A stretch of DNA of 32,840 bases, taken from NCBI RefSeq assembly GCF_003612125.1, contig NZ_RAWI01000059.1, positions 1 to 32,840 of the forward strand, read 5' to 3'. The position numbers were made by a program, and so were the translations under genes. Shown one piece after another: positions 6,766 to 14,754 of this stretch. The stretch's first letter is position 1. Each line of letters opens with the position of its first letter. This stretch comes from Corallococcus praedator. Lineage in GTDB: Bacteria > Myxococcota > Myxococcia > Myxococcales > Myxococcaceae. Under the pieces are notes generated by a model. The model did not search any database. It saw only the letters and a program-made list of their open reading frames with translations, and was not told the origin of the DNA.

Positions 6766-9700
6766 TCAGAACGTACCGATGCTGAAGTGGAACTGCGTGG
6801 GGGCTTCGTTGAGCTCTTCGTCGCGGTCCAGGTTGAAGCCCACGTCGAAGGCCAGCGGGCCCACGGGCGTCACGTAGCGCAGGCCCACGCCCGCCGCGTA
6901 GCGCAGCACCTTCGCGTCGAAGAGGGTGCGGTCCTGCCACAGGTTGCCCACCTCGAAGAACAGGCCCAGGTCCACCGCCGCCACCGCGGGCACGCGCAAT
7001 TCCGCCTTGCCCAGCGTGTAGAGCTCACCGCCCTGGCTCGCGGGCACCTGGCCGGAGAGCACCGCCTTCAGGTCATCCGGGCAGCCTGCGGGCGTGATCA
7101 CCGCGCGGCACGCGGCCAGCCGCTGGTGGAGCACCTCGCGCACGTCCTGCGGCAGCACGCCGTCTTCGCGGAAGCCGCGCAAGCTGGACGAACCGCCCAG
7201 GTAGAACAGCTTGGAGCCGATGTTCTGCGAGCCCTGCGTCAGCGGCACGATGGTGCCCGCCCGCGCGCTCACCGCCACGCTCGCGCGGCGCCCCAGCGGC
7301 GCGTACGCGCTGACGCTGCCCGACAGCTTCACGCCGTCGATGGGGAACTCCGGCACGCGGTTGCCCGCCACGTCCGTGGGGTGCACGCTGATGCCGCGCA
7401 TGAACTCCGCGCTGGTGCTGAGCACCATGCCGCGCCGGGGGTTGGCCGGATCATCCCGGAAGTCCAACGTCGCCGACGGCCGGAGCGAGTGCAGCGCGAA
7501 GTCACCGTACGGGTAGCGCAGCCGCTCCTGGTCCGCGCGGTTCACCAGCTCCAGCACGCCCGCGCGCGAGCGCAGCCGGTTGTTCTCCAGTTCGTACTGG
7601 AGCGACACGTTCACCCACGACGCCAGCGCCCAGTCCGCGCCCACCACCGCCGCGAACCGGGTGGACAGGTAGGACGGCCGGTGCACGCGCTCGCCAATCA
7701 GGTCCAACCGGGCGCCAATCTCCTGCGGCGCCACGAAGGACAGCCGGGGCTGCGACAGCGCCAGGTTGCCGCGTCCGCCCAGGCCGCTGAAGCCATCCAG
7801 GTCGGTCTCGCACGCCTCGCCGGACAGCTCGCCGGTGCTGCACCCGGTGGGCAGGCGCGAGGACGACAGCGCCTCCGCGCTCGCGCCCGCGTAGTTCACC
7901 TTGCCGCGCGCCAGCAGGTTCAGGCCCCGGCCATCCAGGTTGCGCCACGCCGTGTCCAGCGTGATGCGCGGACCGTCCACGAGGAAGTAGCCGCCGGACA
8001 CCTCGCCGTCGATGCGCGGGCGCTCCTGCACCGTCACCAGCACGTCCTTGGAGGCCTCACGCCGGTTGGGGTCCGCCAGCGAAATCTCCGCCTGACGGAA
8101 CAGCCCCAACCGCGACAAGCGCCGCTGCGCATCCGCCAGCGCCTCCACCGACAGGGGGGACCCGGGCTTCAAATCCAGCTGCGCCAGCACCACGTCCGGA
8201 TCCGAGCGCTTCAGCCCCTGGAGCAGCACCTGCCCCACGTGCACGCGGGGCCCGGCATCCACGCGGAACGCCACCTGCGCGGACGTGCCCTCCCCGTCCA
8301 CCGACACCGCGTTGCTCACGCGCGCGAAGAGGTAGCCCTCGCGGCCCATCCCCCGCTCCAGCGCGGCCTGCGCCTGCTCCACCCGCTCGAAGCTCAGCGG
8401 CATGTCCTTGGGCAGCAGCAGCGTCACCCACGACGGGTTCACCTCCGGGGGCAGGCCCTCGAAGACGGTGTCGCGCAAGAGCGCCCGGGGCCCCTCCTCC
8501 ACGTCGAAGTCCGCCTCCGCCGTGTGGTGCACCGTGTCCACCGTGAGGCCGCGAAAGGTCACCAGCGCGGAGGCGAAGCCCTGCTCGCGGTAGGCCGTCG
8601 TCATCGCGTCCACGGCCTCCAGCCACAGGTCCTCCACGTACACCGTGGACGGGTCCGGCGGAGACACCACGCTCGTCCCGTGGCGGCGCCCACGCCCCTC
8701 GGTCTCCAGCGGGTCCTCGCGCATGGGCAGCTCCAGCTCCGGCCACGTCTCCGCCACCGCCACGTGGTTGGTGAGCTGCGCGCGCAGCGCCTCCGACGAC
8801 ACGGCCACGTTGCCGTGGAAGCGCACCTCCGTCACCCGCAGGGGAGGCCCCTCCTCCACCTGGAAGCCCAGCACCGCCGCGTCGCCGTCCGGGCGGATCA
8901 TCTCCAGCGCCCGCACGCGCGCGTCATGGAAGCCACGCCGCCGGTAGAACGCCTCCAGCCGCCGCCCGAGCCGCGCCGCCACGGACTCGTCCAGCGCCTC
9001 CTCGCCGTCGTAGTCCACCACCCGCGCCAGCAGCGTGGCCGGGAAGTGGCGGTTGCCCGTGAAGCGCAGGTGGAAGGCCGGCCCCGCCGCCAGCGGCACC
9101 GCCACGGACGCCTCGCTGTCCTCCACGACGATGATGGGAGGCCCCACCCACGCGCGCCAGTGACGGCCCTCGCGCAGGAGCACCCGCAGCCGCTCCAGGC
9201 CCAGGTCCAACCGGGCCCGGTCGAAGACCTCACCGGGCGTCATCCCCAGCGCCTCCACGAGGCGCGGCAGGGGCAGCGCGGGGCTGCCGGAGAACGTCAC
9301 CTGCCGCACGCGGGTGGGCTTGCCCTCCTCCACCACCAGCGTCACCGCCACGCCGCCCGCGGGCACCGGCTGCTCCTCCACCTGGACGGAGACGGCGTCA
9401 TAGCCCTTGCGCTGGTAGGCCTCGCGCACGGAGGCCGCCGCCGTGTCCAGCTCCTCCGGATCCAACGGGCCCCCCTCCAGCAAGCCGCTCGCCTCCAGCA
9501 GCTCCGCGGTGGTGAGCACGTCATTGCCCCGCACCGTCACCTGGGCCAGCTGCGGCAGCGGCGTGAGCTGGAAGACGAGCCGCACCCCGCCGGGCACATC
9601 CTCCGTGGTGGCCACCACGTCCGCGAAGCGCCCCGTGGCGAACAACTGCTCCACGGACTTGCGCACCGCGCCCGGCGTCAGCGCCTGTCCCTTGCGCAGG

Positions 9701-9936
9701 GTGACGAGCGCCGAAAGGCCCTCGGAGGCCACGCCTTCGGGCAGGTGCAGCTCCACCGCCATCACGTTGGGGACGGCGTCGTCGCTGTCGCCCGAGCCAG
9801 TGGGGGACGCGGCGAAGGCGGGCTGCGCGCACACGAGGAGCAGCACCGCGGTCAGCGCGGCTACTCGACCTCCCAGCCCAGCTTCAGCTCGAGCCCGAGG
9901 TTTCCGAACGACGCCTGGCTGTTCTCGTTGTCCCAC
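6766..9936 (-). CDS. Omp85-family outer-membrane assembly protein (BamA/TamA-like) with about seven POTRA repeats
   Basis: A 1056-residue protein from a GTG at 9936, with a signal peptide ending AFA (about residue 42). Seven POTRA-like repeats can be traced at roughly 57-127, 129-205, 208-285, 287-363, 366-482, 484-562 and 564-640; the fifth carries an insertion of about 40 residues. A 16-strand-type barrel follows to the C-terminal Phe, with the family LRGF motif at 919-922 and a loop of about 45 residues after it holding two cysteines. Omp85 proteins insert or thread proteins across the outer membrane. Lying directly downstream of a tamB-like gene, it is best read as the TamA-role partner, though its POTRA count exceeds that of classical TamA (3) and BamA (5). 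The start codon overlaps the upstream gene by 76 bases and has no strong ribosome binding site. Confidence 0.85.
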   Translation of the reverse strand: MGQREQPGVVRKPRARAEAGLGGRVAALTAVLLLVCAQPAFAASPTGSGDSDDAVPNVMAVELHLPEGVASEGLSALVTLRKGQALTPGAVRKSVEQLFATGRFADVVATTEDVPGGVRLVFQLTPLPQLAQVTVRGNDVLTTAELLEASGLLEGGPLDPEELDTAAASVREAYQRKGYDAVSVQVEEQPVPAGGVAVTLVVEEGKPTRVRQVTFSGSPALPLPRLVEALGMTPGEVFDRARLDLGLERLRVLLREGRHWRAWVGPPIIVVEDSEASVAVPLAAGPAFHLRFTGNRHFPATLLARVVDYDGEEALDESVAARLGRRLEAFYRRRGFHDARVRALEMIRPDGDAAVLGFQVEEGPPLRVTEVRFHGNVAVSSEALRAQLTNHVAVAETWPELELPMREDPLETEGRGRRHGTSVVSPPDPSTVYVEDLWLEAVDAMTTAYREQGFASALVTFRGLTVDTVHHTAEADFDVEEGPRALLRDTVFEGLPPEVNPSWVTLLLPKDMPLSFERVEQAQAALERGMGREGYLFARVSNAVSVDGEGTSAQVAFRVDAGPRVHVGQVLLQGLKRSDPDVVLAQLDLKPGSPLSVEALADAQRRLSRLGLFRQAEISLADPNRREASKDVLVTVQERPRIDGEVSGGYFLVDGPRITLDTAWRNLDGRGLNLLARGKVNYAGASAEALSSSRLPTGCSTGELSGEACETDLDGFSGLGGRGNLALSQPRLSFVAPQEIGARLDLIGERVHRPSYLSTRFAAVVGADWALASWVNVSLQYELENNRLRSRAGVLELVNRADQERLRYPYGDFALHSLRPSATLDFRDDPANPRRGMVLSTSAEFMRGISVHPTDVAGNRVPEFPIDGVKLSGSVSAYAPLGRRASVAVSARAGTIVPLTQGSQNIGSKLFYLGGSSSLRGFREDGVLPQDVREVLHQRLAACRAVITPAGCPDDLKAVLSGQVPASQGGELYTLGKAELRVPAVAAVDLGLFFEVGNLWQDRTLFDAKVLRYAAGVGLRYVTPVGPLAFDVGFNLDRDEELNEAPTQFHFSIGTF

Positions 9937-12900
9937 TGGGCCTGTGCGGAAAGACGGTCGTCGAAGCGATACTCAGCGCGTGCCCGGGTACCACGCCCAC
10001 TCACCGGTTGGGTCATCCCGATTTTAAGCTGCTCGGAGAGGAACTTCGACTCCAGTTGTGCGGTGGGCTCCGCCTGCCGGGTGGCGTCGTTGTAGGTGGT
10101 GGCGATCTGCAGGGACAAATCCCTGAGAACGGGGTTGCTGGGCAGGAAGCGGCGCACCTGCCGGTCCAGGCCGGAGACGTTGAACAGCGCCTCCGCCGCT
10201 AGACCGTAGCTCGCCGACGCCGCCGTGTCCTTGTCCGCGCTCGTCACACCCAGCGTCAACAGCGACAGGATGTCGCCTTCGGTCAGCACCGGCTCCGACG
10301 ACAGCACGATGAGGGGGTTGGCCGGCCGGCCGAACGCGTGCAGCTTCACCACGAACTCGCGCACCTGCGTCTGCGCCTGCACCTCGAACACCGGGTCGAT
10401 GCCGGACGCGTCGCGGAACTCCAGCTGCCCCTGGTCGATGGTGAAGAGGTTGTTGCGGAAGAACGCCTGGCTGCCTTCCGCCGCCTCCACCCGCCCCAGC
10501 AGGCCCGGCCGCACGTCCGTGCCGGTGAGCCGCACGTCGCCCAGCAGCCGCGCCTTCGCCAGGTTGTTGTCCACGCGCACGTCGCCGAAGTGCACGTTGA
10601 CGTCCCAGGTGAAGAAGGCGTCCCGGGCGCGCTCGCCGCCGCCACCCATCGCGAGCGACGGCTTCTTCTGCATCGTCTTGAGCAGCGATTCGATGTCCAG
10701 CGGCTTCTGGTAGCGCAGCTTGACGATGTCCAGCCCACCCGTGACGGTGGGCCCGGTGGGCGGACCCACCACCTGAAGCAGGCCGGACACGGTGAGCGGC
10801 AGGTCCTCCGTCATCCGGTACGGCACCGCGTCCAGTTGCAGCGTCAGCGCCAGTCGCTTGGGCACGAAGCGCTCCAGCCGGATGTCGCCTCGCGCGGACA
10901 CCTGCCCCTCGTTGACCTGCGCCTGCAGGTGCTCCAGCAGCACGCGCTGGCCCGTCATCTCCAGGCGTCCGGACATGGCGCGCACGGTGAGCGGCAGGTC
11001 GCGCATGGACATCCGCACGTCGGACAGCTCCGCGGTGCCCACCACCGACGGCGCGTCCAGCGGGCCGGTGGCCTCCGCGTCCACGCGCAGCTGGCCGCCC
11101 ACGCGCTCCATGCCCGGCAGGAGCGGCTCCAGCAGCCGCACGTCCATGCGCCCCTCGCGCAGGCTCATGTTCATCCGGGTCCGGCTCATCCACCCGCCCA
11201 GCGTCACGTCCACCGACGCGCCGCTGAAGCGGAAGGGCTGCACGTCCAGCCGGCCTCCGGCGTAGGCCAGCACGATGGGCGCCTGGTTGCGGCCGCGCAG
11301 GTCGCCCCGGGCCAGCGTCAGCTCCCGCAGCGTGGCCGCCACCTGGTACGCGTCCGGCTGCAACAGCGGGCCCTGCAGCGTCACCCGCCCCGCGAGCGTC
11401 CCGGTGACGCCCGCGAGCGCCGGCACCTGGGGCAGCAGCGGACGGATTTCGGGCAGCAGCAGGTCCAGCGTGGACTCGAAGAGGTAGGGCTCCTTCACCG
11501 TCATGGACAGTGAGCCCTGCGCGTCGCGGAACGGATGGCCGGTGATGCGCAGCGCCTTGCCGTCCTGGTGCAGCGTCAGGTCCATGGCGCCCAGGTCGCG
11601 CGACGCGAAGGTGATGCGCGGGCCCTTCAGCGTGGCCCGGATGTCCGGCTTGTCCGCCGTGCCCGCCACGGTGCCCGCGAGCGCCAGCGTGCCCTGGATG
11701 CCCATTTCCTCCGCGGTCTCCGGGCCCACGGCCTCCGACAGCGACAGGTTCTCTCCGCCGAAGCGGTAGTCCAGTCCGCCCGCGAAGGCGAAGGTGCCCT
11801 CCACCCAGGTGCGCCCCAGCCGGCCGTCCAGCACGGTGCGCTCCAGCACCATCTCCTTGCCATCCACGAAGCGCAGCCGCGCGGCGCCCGCGCCCAGCCG
11901 CCGCCCCAGGTACGTGGTGTCCTTCAGGTCGAAGGCCACCAGCCCCTCCAATTTCTCCAGCGGGCTGTCTATTTCCACGCGCCCGGAGGCCGCGCCGCCG
12001 AACTGTCCCTGGATCACGGCGATGGACGGACTCAGGCCCGCCACCAGATCCACCAGGTCCTCGGTGCGCCCCTGCGGCACGTTCAGGTCCAGGCGCAGGT
12101 GCAACAGCCGCGCGAACGTGAGCGCGCCCTTGCCGAAGTACTGCGTGCGCCCCTTCTGGCCGGTGAGCGAGGGGAACGACAGGACGCCCCTGGAGTACGA
12201 CAGCTTCCCCTGCGTCACGCCCAGGTTGAAGCCCCAGAAGACGAAGTCGCGCAGCGACAGCGACGCGTCCACCTTCACGTCGGCGAGCGGCCCCACGACG
12301 GAGTAGTTCACCGACCCGCGTCCGGCCCACGGCAGCTCCGCGATGTGGCCGAAGTCCGACAGCTCCACCTCGCCGTTGCCCTGGATGTCCAGCCCCCGCG
12401 CGGTGTCGAAGTACAGCGTCACCTCGCCGTGCACGCGGGACTTGCCCGACTCCACCGTGAGCCGGGAGAAGGACACGCGGTCGCTCTGCAGCTTCACGGT
12501 CGTCTGCGCGCGGCCCTTGTCGAAGGTGAGCAGCGTCTTGCCGGCGCGCGCCGGCGCATCGAACGCGCGCGTGGCCAGCGTGAAGTGGCCGGTTCTCAGG
12601 TCCAACGGCCCGGACAGCGAGGGCCGGGGCAGCAGCGTGCCGGTGAGGTGCGCGTTCGCGGACGCGGGGAAGTCCACCCAGGACCCGGCCACGCCCGCGC
12701 GCTCCAGGATGCGCCCGAACGACGCCTCCTCCGTCTGGAGCGTCAGCTCCACCGGCAGCTCCGGCGTGAGCTTGAGCGCGCCGGACAGCTTCACCTTGCC
12801 CCCACCCAGCGGGGCCTCCAGCGACTCCACGCGCACGCGGTCCCCCGCGTACGACAGGCGCGCGGTGAGGCTCAGCGGGCCGTACTGCTCATAGGCCAGG

Positions 12901-13781
12901 TTGCTCGCGGACACGTCCGCGCCCACCGCCAGCGCGGAGGGCTTCCCGGACAGCGACAGGCGCGTCCACAAATGCCCGGTGGCGGGCCGAGGCAGGAGCT
13001 TCGCCTGAGACAGCGTGCGCAGCGGCAGGAACACCTGCGCGTCCAGCGCGAGCGTGGGATGGCACAGCGTCTCCACCCGGCCGGACACCGTGGCGGTGAT
13101 GTCGTCGAGCGTCACCTCCGCGCGCTCCACGTCGAGCAGCCCCTCGTCCGGATCCAACGCGCCGGTGAAGGCCAGCTGCCCCAGCGCCAGCTCGCCGCCG
13201 CCCGCGCCCAGGCGCACCACGCCCCGCCGGGCGCCGACCTCCAGCTCCATCACGCCCCAGCGCTCCACCCACCCCACGTCCAGGTTCTCCACCTCCACGC
13301 TGCGGCCCTCGGGCAGCGCCAGCCGCACCTCCGCGCCGGTGATGCTCATGCGCCCCACGCCCACGCGCTCCAGCGGCGTGAGCGGGCACGTGCCGTCCGA
13401 AGCGGGCTTGTCGGGGGAAGGCTTGGACAGGTCCAACACCACGCGCGGATGGCGCACGCTCACGCGGCCCAGCACGAAGCGGCGGGACAGGGGCGACAGG
13501 AAGCCCAGCCCCACCTCCGCCTCGTCCGCGGCGAACAGCGGCGTGTCCGAACCGGGCGCGAACACCGACACGCCGCGCAGCACCACGCGCGAGCCCAGCG
13601 GATCCAACTCACACCGGCCAATGCCGACGTCCAGGCCCAGCAAGCCCGGCAGGTTCCTGCGCGCCACCGTGCAGGCGGCGTCCCAGGTGAACGGCTGGCG
13701 CAACAGCAGGATGCTCCCCGACACCGCGAGGAGCATCAACAGCAGCGCCTTGCGCGCACCGTTGCGGCTGGGGGGAGACAA
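9861..13781 (-). CDS. tamB: TamB-like translocation/assembly module protein (DUF490 family)
   Basis: About 1306 residues from a proposed TTG at 13781, four bases after the ATPase stop; an ATG at 13736 is an alternative. An N-terminal signal-anchor (ALLLMLLAVSGSILLL) is followed by more than 1200 residues of repetitive beta-rich sequence with alternating hydrophobic residues, as in the AsmA/TamB beta-taco proteins. The C-terminal 350 residues carry TamB-type blocks (GVEAAEGSQAFFRNNLFTI.. and DPVFEVQAQTQVREF..), and the protein ends in strands reading SAQAQWDNENSQASFGNLGLE. TamB spans the periplasm from the inner membrane to an Omp85 protein and is linked to phospholipid transport and autotransporter assembly. 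The adjacent Omp85 gene supports the call. Confidence 0.85.
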   Translation of the reverse strand: MSPPSRNGARKALLLMLLAVSGSILLLRQPFTWDAACTVARRNLPGLLGLDVGIGRCELDPLGSRVVLRGVSVFAPGSDTPLFAADEAEVGLGFLSPLSRRFVLGRVSVRHPRVVLDLSKPSPDKPASDGTCPLTPLERVGVGRMSITGAEVRLALPEGRSVEVENLDVGWVERWGVMELEVGARRGVVRLGAGGGELALGQLAFTGALDPDEGLLDVERAEVTLDDITATVSGRVETLCHPTLALDAQVFLPLRTLSQAKLLPRPATGHLWTRLSLSGKPSALAVGADVSASNLAYEQYGPLSLTARLSYAGDRVRVESLEAPLGGGKVKLSGALKLTPELPVELTLQTEEASFGRILERAGVAGSWVDFPASANAHLTGTLLPRPSLSGPLDLRTGHFTLATRAFDAPARAGKTLLTFDKGRAQTTVKLQSDRVSFSRLTVESGKSRVHGEVTLYFDTARGLDIQGNGEVELSDFGHIAELPWAGRGSVNYSVVGPLADVKVDASLSLRDFVFWGFNLGVTQGKLSYSRGVLSFPSLTGQKGRTQYFGKGALTFARLLHLRLDLNVPQGRTEDLVDLVAGLSPSIAVIQGQFGGAASGRVEIDSPLEKLEGLVAFDLKDTTYLGRRLGAGAARLRFVDGKEMVLERTVLDGRLGRTWVEGTFAFAGGLDYRFGGENLSLSEAVGPETAEEMGIQGTLALAGTVAGTADKPDIRATLKGPRITFASRDLGAMDLTLHQDGKALRITGHPFRDAQGSLSMTVKEPYLFESTLDLLLPEIRPLLPQVPALAGVTGTLAGRVTLQGPLLQPDAYQVAATLRELTLARGDLRGRNQAPIVLAYAGGRLDVQPFRFSGASVDVTLGGWMSRTRMNMSLREGRMDVRLLEPLLPGMERVGGQLRVDAEATGPLDAPSVVGTAELSDVRMSMRDLPLTVRAMSGRLEMTGQRVLLEHLQAQVNEGQVSARGDIRLERFVPKRLALTLQLDAVPYRMTEDLPLTVSGLLQVVGPPTGPTVTGGLDIVKLRYQKPLDIESLLKTMQKKPSLAMGGGGERARDAFFTWDVNVHFGDVRVDNNLAKARLLGDVRLTGTDVRPGLLGRVEAAEGSQAFFRNNLFTIDQGQLEFRDASGIDPVFEVQAQTQVREFVVKLHAFGRPANPLIVLSSEPVLTEGDILSLLTLGVTSADKDTAASASYGLAAEALFNVSGLDRQVRRFLPSNPVLRDLSLQIATTYNDATRQAEPTAQLESKFLSEQLKIGMTQPVSGRGTRARAEYRFDDRLSAQAQWDNENSQASFGNLGLELKLGWEVE

Positions 13782-13785
13782 GCCC

Positions 13786-14727
13786 CTAGAGCTTACCGAG
13801 TCCCTCGAGGTAGCGGTCGATCTCCGCCAGATCGATTTTCGTGTTCGCCGTCCGGGGCAGCGACGAGGCGGGCGCGCTCGCCCGCTCGCTCTCCTGGGAG
13901 GCAGCCGAGCCACCCTTCAGGCCCAGGTTCGTCCCGATGCGGTGCACCAGCTCCGCGTCGATGGATTCCTGCCGCGCGAGGAACGCCTCGAAGAGGGCGT
14001 TGTCGCACAGGGTGTTGATGACGCGCGGCGTGCCACCGGAGTGCTCGTGCACGGCCAGCAGCGCCTCTGGCGTGAAGGGCATCCGCGGGCACCCGGCCAG
14101 CCGCAGCCGGTGCTTCACGTAGGCCTCGGTGGACTCCGCCGTGAAGGGCTCCAGCTTGTAGCGGAGCGCCACGCGCTGGGCGAGCGGCGGGTCCAGCTTC
14201 AGGTTCTTCTCAATCTCCGGCAGGCCGAAGAAGACGAAGGAGATGAGCTTGCGCTCGGGGACCTCCAGGTTCAGCAGCCCCCGGAACTCCTCCATGATCT
14301 CCCGCGTCTCCAGCATCTGCGCCTCGTCGATGAGGACGACGGCCTTCTTGCCGGACTCATAGATTTGCAGCAGGCGCTGGTAGAGCTGCGACAGCAGCGC
14401 CAGCTTCTCCTGGGCCGGATTCTCCACGCCCAACTGGAGCGCGATGCGGCGCAGCAGCCACTGGGCGGTGATGCCCGAGTGGATGATGACCAGCAGCGCG
14501 GCCTCGTATTCGGACTCGGGCAACGAGTCGAGCATGCGCCGGGCGAGCGTCGTCTTGCCCGCGCCGATGTCGCCCACGAGGATGGACAGGCCCTTCATGT
14601 AACCCACGGCGTGCATCAGCCGGGTGAGGGCCTGCGAGTGCTGCGCGGAGTTGTAATAGAAGCGGCTCACCGGAGCGTTGGAGAACGGCTCCTGGGTGAG
14701 TTCGAAGAAATCGAGGTAGGTCGTCAT
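13786..14727 (-). CDS. ExeA/MshM-type AAA+ ATPase
   Basis: A 313-residue ATPase that opens with the ExeA-family signature (YLDFFELTQEPFSNAP). Walker A is GDIGAGKTT at 52-60 and Walker B VVLIDEAQ at about 130-137; an arginine-containing block QRVALRYKLEPF follows, then a C-terminal helical lid with STPR-like SGGTPRVIN. ExeA (GspA) helps a secretin pass the peptidoglycan, and MshM serves a T4P-like pilus. This protein lacks the transmembrane and peptidoglycan-binding part of ExeA, so it should be cytoplasmic like MshM. The last about 45 residues are Ser/Ala-rich with a terminal helix. It sits 27 bases after sgmX in a pilus locus, which suggests a role in pilus or secretin assembly (inference). 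Confidence 0.85.
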   Translation of the reverse strand: MTTYLDFFELTQEPFSNAPVSRFYYNSAQHSQALTRLMHAVGYMKGLSILVGDIGAGKTTLARRMLDSLPESEYEAALLVIIHSGITAQWLLRRIALQLGVENPAQEKLALLSQLYQRLLQIYESGKKAVVLIDEAQMLETREIMEEFRGLLNLEVPERKLISFVFFGLPEIEKNLKLDPPLAQRVALRYKLEPFTAESTEAYVKHRLRLAGCPRMPFTPEALLAVHEHSGGTPRVINTLCDNALFEAFLARQESIDAELVHRIGTNLGLKGGSAASQESERASAPASSLPRTANTKIDLAEIDRYLEGLGKL

Positions 14728-14754
14728 GGGCTCGCCGGGCCTCGCGGGGACGCG

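Noticed and set aside
6728..6940. N-terminal extension of the small lipoprotein by 71 codons
   Set aside because: The extension overlaps the Omp85 C-terminus, is Arg/Gly-rich, and would bury the lipoprotein signal sequence.
6787..10095. Long plus-strand open frame antisense to the Omp85 gene
   Set aside because: It is rich in His, Arg and Gln, has no motif, and mirrors a well-supported minus-strand gene; GC-rich third positions keep such frames open.
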